A program made the position numbers and the translations under genes. Below the pieces are notes generated by a model, which was given only the letters and a program-made list of their open reading frames with translations, had not been told where the DNA came from and ran no database searches. Below are positions 16,577 through 23,145 of a stretch of DNA of 37,378 bases, one piece after another. Each line of letters starts with the position of its first letter. The first letter of the stretch is position 1. Origin of the DNA: Streptomyces albicerus (lineage in GTDB: Bacteria; Actinomycetota; Actinomycetes; Streptomycetales; Streptomycetaceae); NCBI RefSeq assembly GCF_008905045.1, contig NZ_VWMY01000090.1, forward strand, positions 1 through 37,378. The letters are read 5' to 3'.

Positions 16577-17083
16577 TCAGCTCGCTGTCAGGCGTGGGGG
16601 TTCCAGGCCTGCTATGAGGGTGGTCAGGGCCTGGTCGATGGTGGGGCCCAGGTACCAGTCGCCTGTGTGGTCGAGGGTGTAGACGCGGCCCTCCGCGTCG
16701 ATGGCCAGGAGGGCTTTGGTGTCGGATTCCTCGCCGAGGGGGGCCACTTCGGTGTCCAGGGCCCGGCCGAGGTCGGCGAGGGTGCGGGCCATGTGGAGGC
16801 CGTGGAGGGGGTCCAGGTGGAGGGGGGACGGGGCGATCTGGCGGCCGGGGGCCGTGGTGGGGATGTGGAGGCCGCCGAACTCCGCCCATGCCTCTACCGC
16901 CGCCGGGAACACGGCGTGGCGGTGGCCGGCCGGGGACTCGTGGCCGCGTAGGGCGTCGGCCCAGAACTCGGCCCGCTTTATGTCCCAGCGGCCCGGCTGC
17001 CATCCGGCGGAGCGGAGCGCCGAGTCGACCGCGACGGAGAAGCGGGTGCTGGAGGGGGAGCTGGGGGTGCGGTCGGTGTGCAT
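16577..17083 (-). CDS. SUKH-3 family immunity protein
   Basis: A 168-residue cytoplasmic protein resembling SUKH-3 immunity proteins. Visible family features are ALRSAGWQPGRW at the start, AVEAWAEFGGLHIP in the middle (the EFGGL element), LHLDPLHGLHMARTLADLGRAL, then EVAPLGEESDTKALLAIDAEGRVYTLDHTGDWYLGPTIDQALTTLI. SUKH proteins bind and neutralise nuclease or deaminase toxins. It follows a YwqJ-type deaminase gene after 75 bp on the same strand, the expected toxin-immunity order. The start is ATG 17083 with GAAGGG close upstream. Confidence 0.82.
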   Translation of the reverse strand: MHTDRTPSSPSSTRFSVAVDSALRSAGWQPGRWDIKRAEFWADALRGHESPAGHRHAVFPAAVEAWAEFGGLHIPTTAPGRQIAPSPLHLDPLHGLHMARTLADLGRALDTEVAPLGEESDTKALLAIDAEGRVYTLDHTGDWYLGPTIDQALTTLIAGLEPPRLTAS

Positions 17084-17158
17084 CTGCCCTTCGCCATCGG
17101 TCTGAGCTGCCGTTGTGGTTACGGCTTGCTTCTTCGAGCGGCCTTCGTGAAGGCCCTG

Positions 17159-17662
17159 TTACTTCTCCGGTGCAGTCGGGTCGACGATGCGTACGCCGAA
17201 GTGGGCGCTGAGTGCTGTGCAGGAGCGGCAGGGTGGCGCGAAGCTGCCGTGGAGCGGGTCGCCGTCCTCTCGGATGCGGCGGGCGGTGAGTTTGGCCTGT
17301 CTGAGGGATTTGCGGGCTTCGCCGTTGGTCATCGGTTTGCGTGCGGACCGCTTGGAGCGGGCCGCGTCGACCGCGGTGAGGTGGCGGGAGATGAGGATCA
17401 CTTCGGCGCAGCGGCCGGTGAAGCGGTCGCGCTGGCCGCTCGTCAGTGTGTCGAGGAAGTCCCGGACGAGTGGGTGCAGGGATGGCGGCTGGTCGCCGCG
17501 GCCCGCCGTGCCGGTGAGTGTCGCGCCTCGTACGGAGAGAGCTGCGGCGATGGTGGGGAGTATGCCGTCGCGGCGGTGGAGGAGGGTGGGGACGTGCGTC
17601 GTCTCGTTGCTGCTCCAGCCGACCCTGGGGTCCCCGGACCTACCTGTCTGTGTCGCGCTCAT
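17159..17662 (-). CDS. YwqJ-related cytidine deaminase-like toxin
   Basis: A 167-residue protein with the zinc deaminase signature: CAE at 85-87 (GRCAEVILISRHL, catalytic Glu 87) and PCRSC at 144-148 (Cys 145 and 148). The spacing and the basic insert between them (SKRSARKPMTNGEARKSLRQAKLTARRIRED) fit YwqJ-type deaminases of polymorphic toxin systems, which are predicted to act on nucleic acid bases. In secreted toxins this domain is the C-terminal tip of a long protein; here it is nearly the whole protein and no signal or delivery domain is seen. The start is ATG 17662 (GGAGGA just upstream). The SUKH-3 gene follows. Divergent from the WHH-SUKH gene. Confidence 0.83.
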   Translation of the reverse strand: MSATQTGRSGDPRVGWSSNETTHVPTLLHRRDGILPTIAAALSVRGATLTGTAGRGDQPPSLHPLVRDFLDTLTSGQRDRFTGRCAEVILISRHLTAVDAARSKRSARKPMTNGEARKSLRQAKLTARRIREDGDPLHGSFAPPCRSCTALSAHFGVRIVDPTAPEK

Positions 17663-17794
17663 TGTCCTGTTCCTCCCCTTACTGCATCCCCCGGTGCTCG
17701 GACAGAGTGCCAAACTCCGTGGCTGGTGCGGAAGCTGGGGCGGTGCGACACGCACGGTCTTCGTCGTACCGTCACGGCGCGATGACGGCAGGTC

Positions 17795-17833
17795 ACGGAA
17801 CCGGAGGACCCTTGGCCGGTACGGAACCGGAGG
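17795..17833. repeat. Direct repeat in the divergent toxin-cluster promoter region
   Basis: ACGGAACCGGAGG occurs at 17795-17807 and 17821-17833, 26 bp apart, in the 264-bp spacer between the divergent deaminase and WHH-SUKH genes. The second copy ends just before the candidate promoter, so it may be a regulator site. Confidence 0.5.
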
Positions 17834-17837
17834 CCCG

Positions 17838-17866
17838 GTGACCGGTGTCGTTCAACCGCATAGGCT
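17838..17866 (+). promoter_or_regulatory. Candidate promoter of the WHH-SUKH / 998-residue operon
   Basis: GTGACC (17838-17843) and TAGGCT (17861-17866) are spaced by exactly 17 bp, a good match to the principal Streptomyces sigma factor consensus. The start codon is at 17927, leaving a leader of about 55 nt. Confidence 0.5.
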
Positions 17867-17926
17867 GTCGATATCCCGCGATCCATCAGGGTCCATCCAG
17901 ACAGAGCGCCGCAGGGGGCAACCGCC

Positions 17927-18922
17927 ATGACGACAGGTCGGCTCGGGCAGCAAGCCGCGCCGCCGAACGCGGCCTACGCCGGGCAGGTCGTGCAATTCCC
18001 GGATCCGGTCCGGGCGGCTCGTCACCCGAGAGGTGTACGGGTCGACGAGCACGGCTACCCCGACTTCTCTGCCTATGCGCGGGCTGCCGCGGAGATCGCC
18101 GAGCCGCCCGAGGGGTTCGGTGTCGATGAGCTGAGACTGACGGACTACGTGTCCGCCAATGCGGCCATGGCTGCCTCGGGGCATGACCTGTGGGACACCA
18201 TTCCGGCTGTTGCCACTCCGCACGGGTGGACCTGGCACCACGTGCCGGGCACGCGGCGGCTCGAGCTCGTGCCCGTCGAGGTGAAGGCCCTGCTGCGGCA
18301 TCACGGTGGGCTGGCCACCGCCGCCGTCGATCAGAACAAGCGGGGGACCCGGCCGCTGCAGGAGACCCGGCCCGCGCACTTCGGGTTGACGAAGGCTGTC
18401 GTCGCCGTGAGTGAGCAGCAGGTGCTGGGCGTTGAAGAGGATCTCGGGTATCGGCTGCCGGGGGCGTACCGGTCCTTCCTGAAGGCCGCCGGTGGGTGTG
18501 CCCCGGTCGGGGCCGCGCTGGACGCCGAGTTGGGGCTGTTGGTCGATCAGCCGTTCTTCACCGTGCGGGACGAGGCCGCCGTCAATGACCTCGTCTACGT
18601 CAACAAGTGCCTGCGGGACCATCTCACCAAGGACTACTTGGGAGTCGGCTTCGTGCAGGGCGGGCTGCTCGCCGTGAAGGTCAAGGGTGAGCGGATCGGG
18701 TCCGTGTGGTTCTGCGCGTACGACGACGCCCGTGATCAGGACATGTGGCCGCCTGCGGAGCGTGTGCAACGGCTGCTGTTGCCCTGCGGTGACGACTTCG
18801 ACCAGTTCCTGTCCCGGCTCGCGGGCAATCCGCCCGAGCTGGAGACGGTGGCGAACCTGATGGTGGACGGCGGCTTCGCTCGGTCGGTGCCGGTGTCCGC
18901 AGTGTCTTCGGTGGGGGAGTGA
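17927..18922 (+). CDS. WHH/HNH nuclease domain fused to a SUKH immunity domain
   Basis: A 331-residue protein in two parts. Residues 40-150 match WHH nucleases of the HNH/ENDO VII class from polymorphic toxins: DEHGYPDFSAYA, then HGWTWHHVPGTRRLELVPVE with W103-H104-H105 and LELVP, then RHHGGLA (H125, H126). Residues about 157-300 look like a SUKH (SMI1/KNR4) domain: VLGVEEDLGYRLPGAYRSFLKAAGG, LVYVNKCLRDHL, DYLGVGFVQGGLLAVKVKG, VWFCAYDDARDQDMWP. Toxin-type and immunity-type domains thus share one chain. No signal peptide or membrane helix. ATG 17927 has a GGGGG ribosome site. The next gene begins 7 bp after the stop, so they form an operon. Whether the nuclease is active cannot be told. Confidence 0.78.
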   Translation: MTTGRLGQQAAPPNAAYAGQVVQFPDPVRAARHPRGVRVDEHGYPDFSAYARAAAEIAEPPEGFGVDELRLTDYVSANAAMAASGHDLWDTIPAVATPHGWTWHHVPGTRRLELVPVEVKALLRHHGGLATAAVDQNKRGTRPLQETRPAHFGLTKAVVAVSEQQVLGVEEDLGYRLPGAYRSFLKAAGGCAPVGAALDAELGLLVDQPFFTVRDEAAVNDLVYVNKCLRDHLTKDYLGVGFVQGGLLAVKVKGERIGSVWFCAYDDARDQDMWPPAERVQRLLLPCGDDFDQFLSRLAGNPPELETVANLMVDGGFARSVPVSAVSSVGE

Positions 18923-18929
18923 GCTTCCG

Positions 18930-21926
18930 ATGGTGACCTTCGCGCAGGCGCAGGAGCGCGCGGAAGAGTGGATCAACGGGGATGTGCCCGGTTATCAGCA
19001 CCGCGAGGTGCGGGTGCGGGAGTTCGACCTCGGGTTCGTGGTGTGGGCCGAGGACCGGGCCGATGGCCCTCGGTCCGACGGGGGCGCGCAGCGGCTCGTC
19101 ATCGCCCGCGACAGCGGGGAGGCCACGCTCTGGCCCTCGCTGCCCGTGGGCGAGGTGATCCGCCGGTACGAGGAGGAGTACGGGCTTCCGGACGCGGCGC
19201 CCGAACCCGCGCCCGCGCCTCCCGCGCGCGTCGACCTCAATCAGACGTCGTTCCTGCTGACTCCACCGGAGTGGCTCCAGGAAGCGGCGGATCGGATGGG
19301 GATTCCCGACCGCAGGGAACGGGGCTCCGGCGGCGGGGCTTCGGACGGGGCAGGGTCTCGTCCCGCTGCCGCTGCGGCTGCTGGTGAAGCGGCTCCTTCA
19401 GCCGACGCCGCCAGTGCTGCCAATGGGGCTGCTGGGGGCCGGGGTTCGCTTCCTGAGACCTTGCCGGGGCCCGCGGCCGATGCAGGGGCGCCGTCCGGGC
19501 CCGGGGCTCCTTCCGCGCCCGGTGGGGGTACGCCCTGGCCTGCCGCCGGTGGCGAGGCTTCCGGTGGTTCGGGTGTGCCCGCCGACGCGACTCCGTGGGC
19601 CGGGACCGACACCAACGCCGAGACGGGCGACGACCGTTCGGTGCCGTTGCCCGCGACGGTGTACGCGCCGCAGATCAGGGAGGTCGACGACGGTGGTACG
19701 CAGCCGCCGGCGTCCGAGACGCCCCCCGAAGCCCAGACCAAGCTGATCTCGGGCGGCAGTCAGCTGCCGCGTACGGCTGTCTCGCCCGCGGTGGACGAGC
19801 CGAACCCGCCCTCGTTCCCGCAGGGTTCGGGTGCGCAGGGCACCGCGCCTCAGGGGCCGGGTGTGCCTGGGGCTCCTGGAGCTCCTGGTACGCCGCCGCC
19901 CGGCGCGCCCTCGTCGTACGGCTATCCGCAGGGGCCCGGTGCCGGTACGCCGCCTCCGAGTGCTCCCGGTGCGCCCTCCTCGTACGGCCATCCGCAGGGC
20001 GCCCCGCAGCCGCCCGCCGCGCCCAACCCGCCGCAGCCGCCTGCCGGTTCGGGTGCGCCCGGGCGGCCGCTGCCGCCCAACGCCGGTGACATCGCCGACG
20101 CCGCGACCAGCAAGGCGCAGGCTCCGCCGCGAGGTGCGCGCGGTGCGGGGGCACCCGGTACGCCGCCTCCGCCGGGTGCGCCCGGAACGCCGGGTGCGCG
20201 GCCGGGCGGTGCGGCTCCCGCTTCCGGGCCCGGTGCGCCGGGGACCCCGGCGGGTGGATACGTACCGACTCAGCTCGTCTCGCAGCTCGGTGCCGATGGG
20301 CCGGAGGGGCCGAGGGGGCCGGAGCGGCCCGCGGGCCCGAACGCTCCCGGGCAGCCTGGCGCGCCTGGTCAGCCTGGTGGACCTGGTCAGGCCGGTGGGC
20401 CCGGTGCGCCGCAGCCGCCGGGGGCTCCCAACTCCCCGGGCGGTACGCCTCCCGGTGGTGTGCACCATGCCGCGACCATGCTGGCCGACCCGAGCCAGCC
20501 CGGCGCGCCCAAGCCGCCGGGTGCGCCTGGTACTCCGGGTGCGCCTGGCGCCCCGCAGCCTCCTGGCGCTCCGGGTGCTCCCGGTGCCCCGAACCCGCCG
20601 AGCGGTACGCCCGCGGGTGGCGTCCACCATGCGGCGACCATGCTGTCCGGCCCCTCGGTCGGCGGCCCCGGCGCCCCGCAGCCTCCGGGCGCGCCCGGTA
20701 CTCCGGGTGCTCCCGGCGCTCCGGGTGGTCCCGGCCCCGTTCACCACGCCGAGACCATGCTGGCCGGTCCTCCGGGAGCCGGCCCCGGCACGCCCCCGCC
20801 GCATCCGGCACCCGGGGCTCCCGGTATGCCGCCCGGTGCCCCCGGCATGCCGCCGCCCCCCGCCCCTCAGCCCATGCCCGGCCAGCAGCCCTTCCCGGGC
20901 GGGCCGGTGCCCGGGCAGCAGCCCCCGGCCTACGGCTACCCCCAGCAGGGTCAGCCGACGGTCGGCCCCGGCTACCAGGCGGTCCTCCGCTACCGCGCCC
21001 AGGACGGAAGCGAGCAGCAGCTGATCCGGCGGTCCGCGCCGGGCACTCCGCACCCGGAGTGGCAGATCCTGCACGAGCTGCGCGCCATGAACGTGCCGCC
21101 GCAGCAGGTGCTGGAGCTGCACACGGAGCTGGAGTCCTGCGAGCTGCCGGGTGCGTACTGCGCGCGGATGATCCGGGAGAGCTGGCCGCAGGCACGCATC
21201 ACGAGCATCGCCTCGTACGGCACGGATCACGCGAGCCGTCAGCAGGGCATGGCCCAACTGCTCGCACACCAGGGCGAGTTGCACCAGGTCGCGGACGGTC
21301 CGGCCAGGCCGGGGCCCGTACGGGCGCCGTTGCCGCCGGTGCAGCCGGCGCCGCCGATTCCGCCGGAGGCGATCGGGCAGGAGCTGGCGGCGGTGTTCGG
21401 GCCGGGGCTGTTCCGGTTCGACCAGGCGGCCGTGTCGCGGCAGGGCGTACCGCCGATCGTGGCGCACACCCTGGTGGTGGCCGGACTGCCCGTCGACATG
21501 AACCCGTTCTTCTGGGCGCAGGCCCAGCCGGGCCGTCCGGTGCCGACGCTCGCCGAACTGGCGCAGGAGCGCGGTGTCCAGCCGGCCGCCGACGCGGGTT
21601 CGTACCTCGTCATGGGCAGTGACTTCGGCAAGGCGATCTGTGTCCAGTACGGCACGGCGAACATCGTCGCCGTGCCCGTGGAGGCGGGGCCGGGCGGTGC
21701 TCCCGTACCGCCGCAGTTCGTGAACACGGGGCTGCCCGAGTTCGCGCGCTGCCTCGCCCTGCTGGGCCGTATGTGGCGTCTTCGCTTCGGGCTCAACCAG
21801 GAGCAGGCGGGGCGCTGGACCGTCGACTTCCAGGCGCAGTTGGCCGCCATCGACCCGGCGGCCCTCGGGTCGCCGGAGAGCTGGTGGTCGGTGCTGCTGG
21901 AGCAGATGTGGGACGGCTTGCTCTGA
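18930..21926 (+). CDS. Giant multidomain protein: Imm35-like, Pro/Gly linker, deaminase-like, SUKH-4-like
   Basis: A 998-residue protein. Residues 1-85 (FAQAQERAEEWINGD, REFDLGFVVWAED, RLVIARDSGEATLWPSLP) resemble Imm35/YrhB immunity domains. Residues 90-680 are low-complexity Pro/Gly/Ala, partly collagen-like, with short motifs: TKLISGG (about 270), TQLVSQ (about 446), VHHAATML (510 and 564), VHHAETML (603). Residues about 680-790 look like a nucleotide deaminase of the XOO_2897 kind: H708-P-E710, then ESCELPGAYC with C737 and C744. Residues about 815-998 (GLFRFDQAAV, GLPVDMNPFFWA, GSDFGKAICVQYGTANIVAVP, ARCLALLGRMW) resemble SUKH-4. No export signal. Start ATG 18930, co-transcribed with the WHH-SUKH gene. 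Domain names are motif-based. Confidence 0.75.
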   Translation: MVTFAQAQERAEEWINGDVPGYQHREVRVREFDLGFVVWAEDRADGPRSDGGAQRLVIARDSGEATLWPSLPVGEVIRRYEEEYGLPDAAPEPAPAPPARVDLNQTSFLLTPPEWLQEAADRMGIPDRRERGSGGGASDGAGSRPAAAAAAGEAAPSADAASAANGAAGGRGSLPETLPGPAADAGAPSGPGAPSAPGGGTPWPAAGGEASGGSGVPADATPWAGTDTNAETGDDRSVPLPATVYAPQIREVDDGGTQPPASETPPEAQTKLISGGSQLPRTAVSPAVDEPNPPSFPQGSGAQGTAPQGPGVPGAPGAPGTPPPGAPSSYGYPQGPGAGTPPPSAPGAPSSYGHPQGAPQPPAAPNPPQPPAGSGAPGRPLPPNAGDIADAATSKAQAPPRGARGAGAPGTPPPPGAPGTPGARPGGAAPASGPGAPGTPAGGYVPTQLVSQLGADGPEGPRGPERPAGPNAPGQPGAPGQPGGPGQAGGPGAPQPPGAPNSPGGTPPGGVHHAATMLADPSQPGAPKPPGAPGTPGAPGAPQPPGAPGAPGAPNPPSGTPAGGVHHAATMLSGPSVGGPGAPQPPGAPGTPGAPGAPGGPGPVHHAETMLAGPPGAGPGTPPPHPAPGAPGMPPGAPGMPPPPAPQPMPGQQPFPGGPVPGQQPPAYGYPQQGQPTVGPGYQAVLRYRAQDGSEQQLIRRSAPGTPHPEWQILHELRAMNVPPQQVLELHTELESCELPGAYCARMIRESWPQARITSIASYGTDHASRQQGMAQLLAHQGELHQVADGPARPGPVRAPLPPVQPAPPIPPEAIGQELAAVFGPGLFRFDQAAVSRQGVPPIVAHTLVVAGLPVDMNPFFWAQAQPGRPVPTLAELAQERGVQPAADAGSYLVMGSDFGKAICVQYGTANIVAVPVEAGPGGAPVPPQFVNTGLPEFARCLALLGRMWRLRFGLNQEQAGRWTVDFQAQLAAIDPAALGSPESWWSVLLEQMWDGLL

Positions 21927-21941
21927 CATCGCCTTTCTGCG

Positions 21942-21981
21942 AAGTGCCGGGCCCGGCCGATCGACCGGGCCCGGCACTTTT
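21942..21981 (+). terminator. Intrinsic terminator of the toxin-like operon
   Basis: A perfect 15-bp stem (21942-21956 with 21965-21979, 8-nt loop) begins 15 bp after the stop and merges into TTTT at 21978-21981. Confidence 0.92.
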
Positions 21982-21999
21982 GTCGTCCGACCCCTTGCT

Positions 22000-22036
22000 G
22001 AACAGGCGGAGTGTCGCCGAACAGGCGGAGTGTCGC
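22000..22036. repeat. Tandem 18-bp repeat upstream of the coiled-coil gene
   Basis: GAACAGGCGGAGTGTCGC is present at 22000-22017 and, unchanged, at 22019-22036. In addition GTGTCGCA (22030-22037) is inverted as TGCGACAC at 22070-22077. The block lies 76-113 bp before the start codon and is likely promoter or operator DNA. Confidence 0.7.
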
Positions 22037-22112
22037 ATTATGAACACTTCCGTCTGATCTACCAGGATGTGCGACACATCATGCTGTACGCCGCCGAAGA
22101 GGGGATTCGAGG

Positions 22113-23009
22113 ATGAGCAGCGCATCGGGCGCATCGGTGTCGCCTCATGGCTTCATGGCTGTACGAGGCCGCGGTTACCGTCCCGAGCAAGTGGACGCGT
22201 ACGCCGCGGAACTCTCACAGGACCGCGACGCCGCGTGGGAACGAGCCGCCCGCCTGACCGTACTGGCCAAGGAGATGGAGGCGGAGGCAGGGCGGCTGGC
22301 CGAGCTGGTGGCCGCGCTCCCTCCGCAGACGTACGAGTCGCTCGGCGAACGTGCCCGGCGGATCTTCGAGCTGGGTGAGGAGGAGGCCTCGGCCGTGCGG
22401 GAGGACGCGCGGGACGAGGCGCAGCGCGTCGTGGAGGAGGCCGAGGAGGCGGCCAGGGAGGTGCGCGAGGCCGCTCGGGCGGACGCCGACGCGGTGCGTG
22501 GCGAGGCCGAGGAGCGGGCCCGGCACCGGCTGCTCGCCGCGCAGGCCGAGGCAGACGAGATGCGGGTCGCCGCGCGGCGCGACGTGAAGGAGAACCGCGG
22601 TGAGGCGCTCGCCGCGCTGCGCGAGACGCGGCGGCGCAGCGAGACGCTCCTCGCCGAGCAGGAGAAGGAACACGCCGAGCGCTGGGAGAAGGCCGAGCGC
22701 GAGGCCGCCGACCGGGAGGCCGCGCTCGACGCCCGTCACGGCGAGCGGCTGGCCGGCGCGGAAGCGGACCTGGCCGAGGCCGAACGGGCCCTCGCCGAGG
22801 CCCACGAGTCCACCCGCCACCTCCAGGAGGACGCCGAGGCCCGCGCCGCCGAACTCCTGGCCGAGGCCCACCTCCACGAGGACCGCACCGCCCGCGAAAC
22901 GGAACGGATCCTCCGCGAACACGGCGAGGAATGGGACACCGTACGCGCCCACATGGACCACGTACGAAGCAGCCTCACCACGTTGACGGGAAGAGCAACA
23001 GCGGAGTAA
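22113..23009 (+). CDS. DivIVA-like coiled-coil protein (cellulose-binding-protein family)
   Basis: A 298-residue protein. Residues 10-40 (SPHGFMAVRGRGYRPEQVDAYAAEL) resemble the DivIVA N-terminal module (FxxVxRGYxxxxVDxYL), which can target membranes. Nearly all the rest is charged coiled coil rich in Glu, Ala and Arg (EEASAVREDARDEAQRVVEEAE, AEADLAEAERALAEAHE). Streptomyces proteins of this kind are often labelled cellulose-binding proteins; others, such as Scy and FilP, organise polar growth or form filaments. It probably has a cytoskeletal or scaffold role. It is monocistronic, with its own terminator upstream. The start ATG 22113 has GAGG just upstream. Confidence 0.75.
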   Translation: MSSASGASVSPHGFMAVRGRGYRPEQVDAYAAELSQDRDAAWERAARLTVLAKEMEAEAGRLAELVAALPPQTYESLGERARRIFELGEEEASAVREDARDEAQRVVEEAEEAAREVREAARADADAVRGEAEERARHRLLAAQAEADEMRVAARRDVKENRGEALAALRETRRRSETLLAEQEKEHAERWEKAEREAADREAALDARHGERLAGAEADLAEAERALAEAHESTRHLQEDAEARAAELLAEAHLHEDRTARETERILREHGEEWDTVRAHMDHVRSSLTTLTGRATAE

Positions 23010-23029
23010 CCGCCCCGGGTTCGGGTCGG

Positions 23030-23100
23030 CCCCGTCAGGGGCGCGGGGCTGTGACATTTGCGGCTCCGCCGCGTGGGCGCGATCAACCCACGACAACCCG
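23030..23100. repeat. Streptomyces intergenic repeat element
   Basis: CCCCGTCAGGGGCGCGGGG followed by TGTGACATTTGCGGCTCCGCCGC-type sequence is a copy of a very common Streptomyces intergenic element with two hairpins (CCCC..GGGG and GCGGC-TCC-GCCGC). It lies between convergent genes and may act as a terminator for both. Confidence 0.75.
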
Positions 23101-23145
23101 CAGCCAACACACCGACCCAACCACCCCTCCCCCTAGTCCCACCAA

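Noticed and set aside
15240..17003. 587-codon frame antisense to the sensor kinase
   Set aside because: Composition is mostly Pro/Arg/His, an effect of GC-rich third positions on the other strand; the kinase has proper H, N and G boxes.
17140..17155. GGCCTTC/GAAGGCC hairpin between deaminase and SUKH-3 genes as a terminator
   Set aside because: Only 7 bp with no T run on either strand; too weak to separate the two genes.
14640..19000. Recent horizontal transfer of the kinase-toxin region on the basis of looser codon use
   Set aside because: Third positions are somewhat less GC-biased than in ppc or glmU but still strongly GC-rich; no integrase, transposase or attachment duplication is visible, and tRNA-Gln shows no duplicated 3' end nearby.
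19860..20900. Possible CRISPR or satellite array from the regular GGTGCGCCTGG-like repeats
   Set aside because: The repeats are codon-phased Gly-Ala-Pro coding sequence inside one continuous reading frame, with no constant repeat and unique spacers.
19398..21977. Long frames antisense to the 998-residue gene (859 and 506 codons)
   Set aside because: They are complements of the Pro/Gly repeat region and yield Arg/Thr- or Ala-rich sequence without domain motifs.
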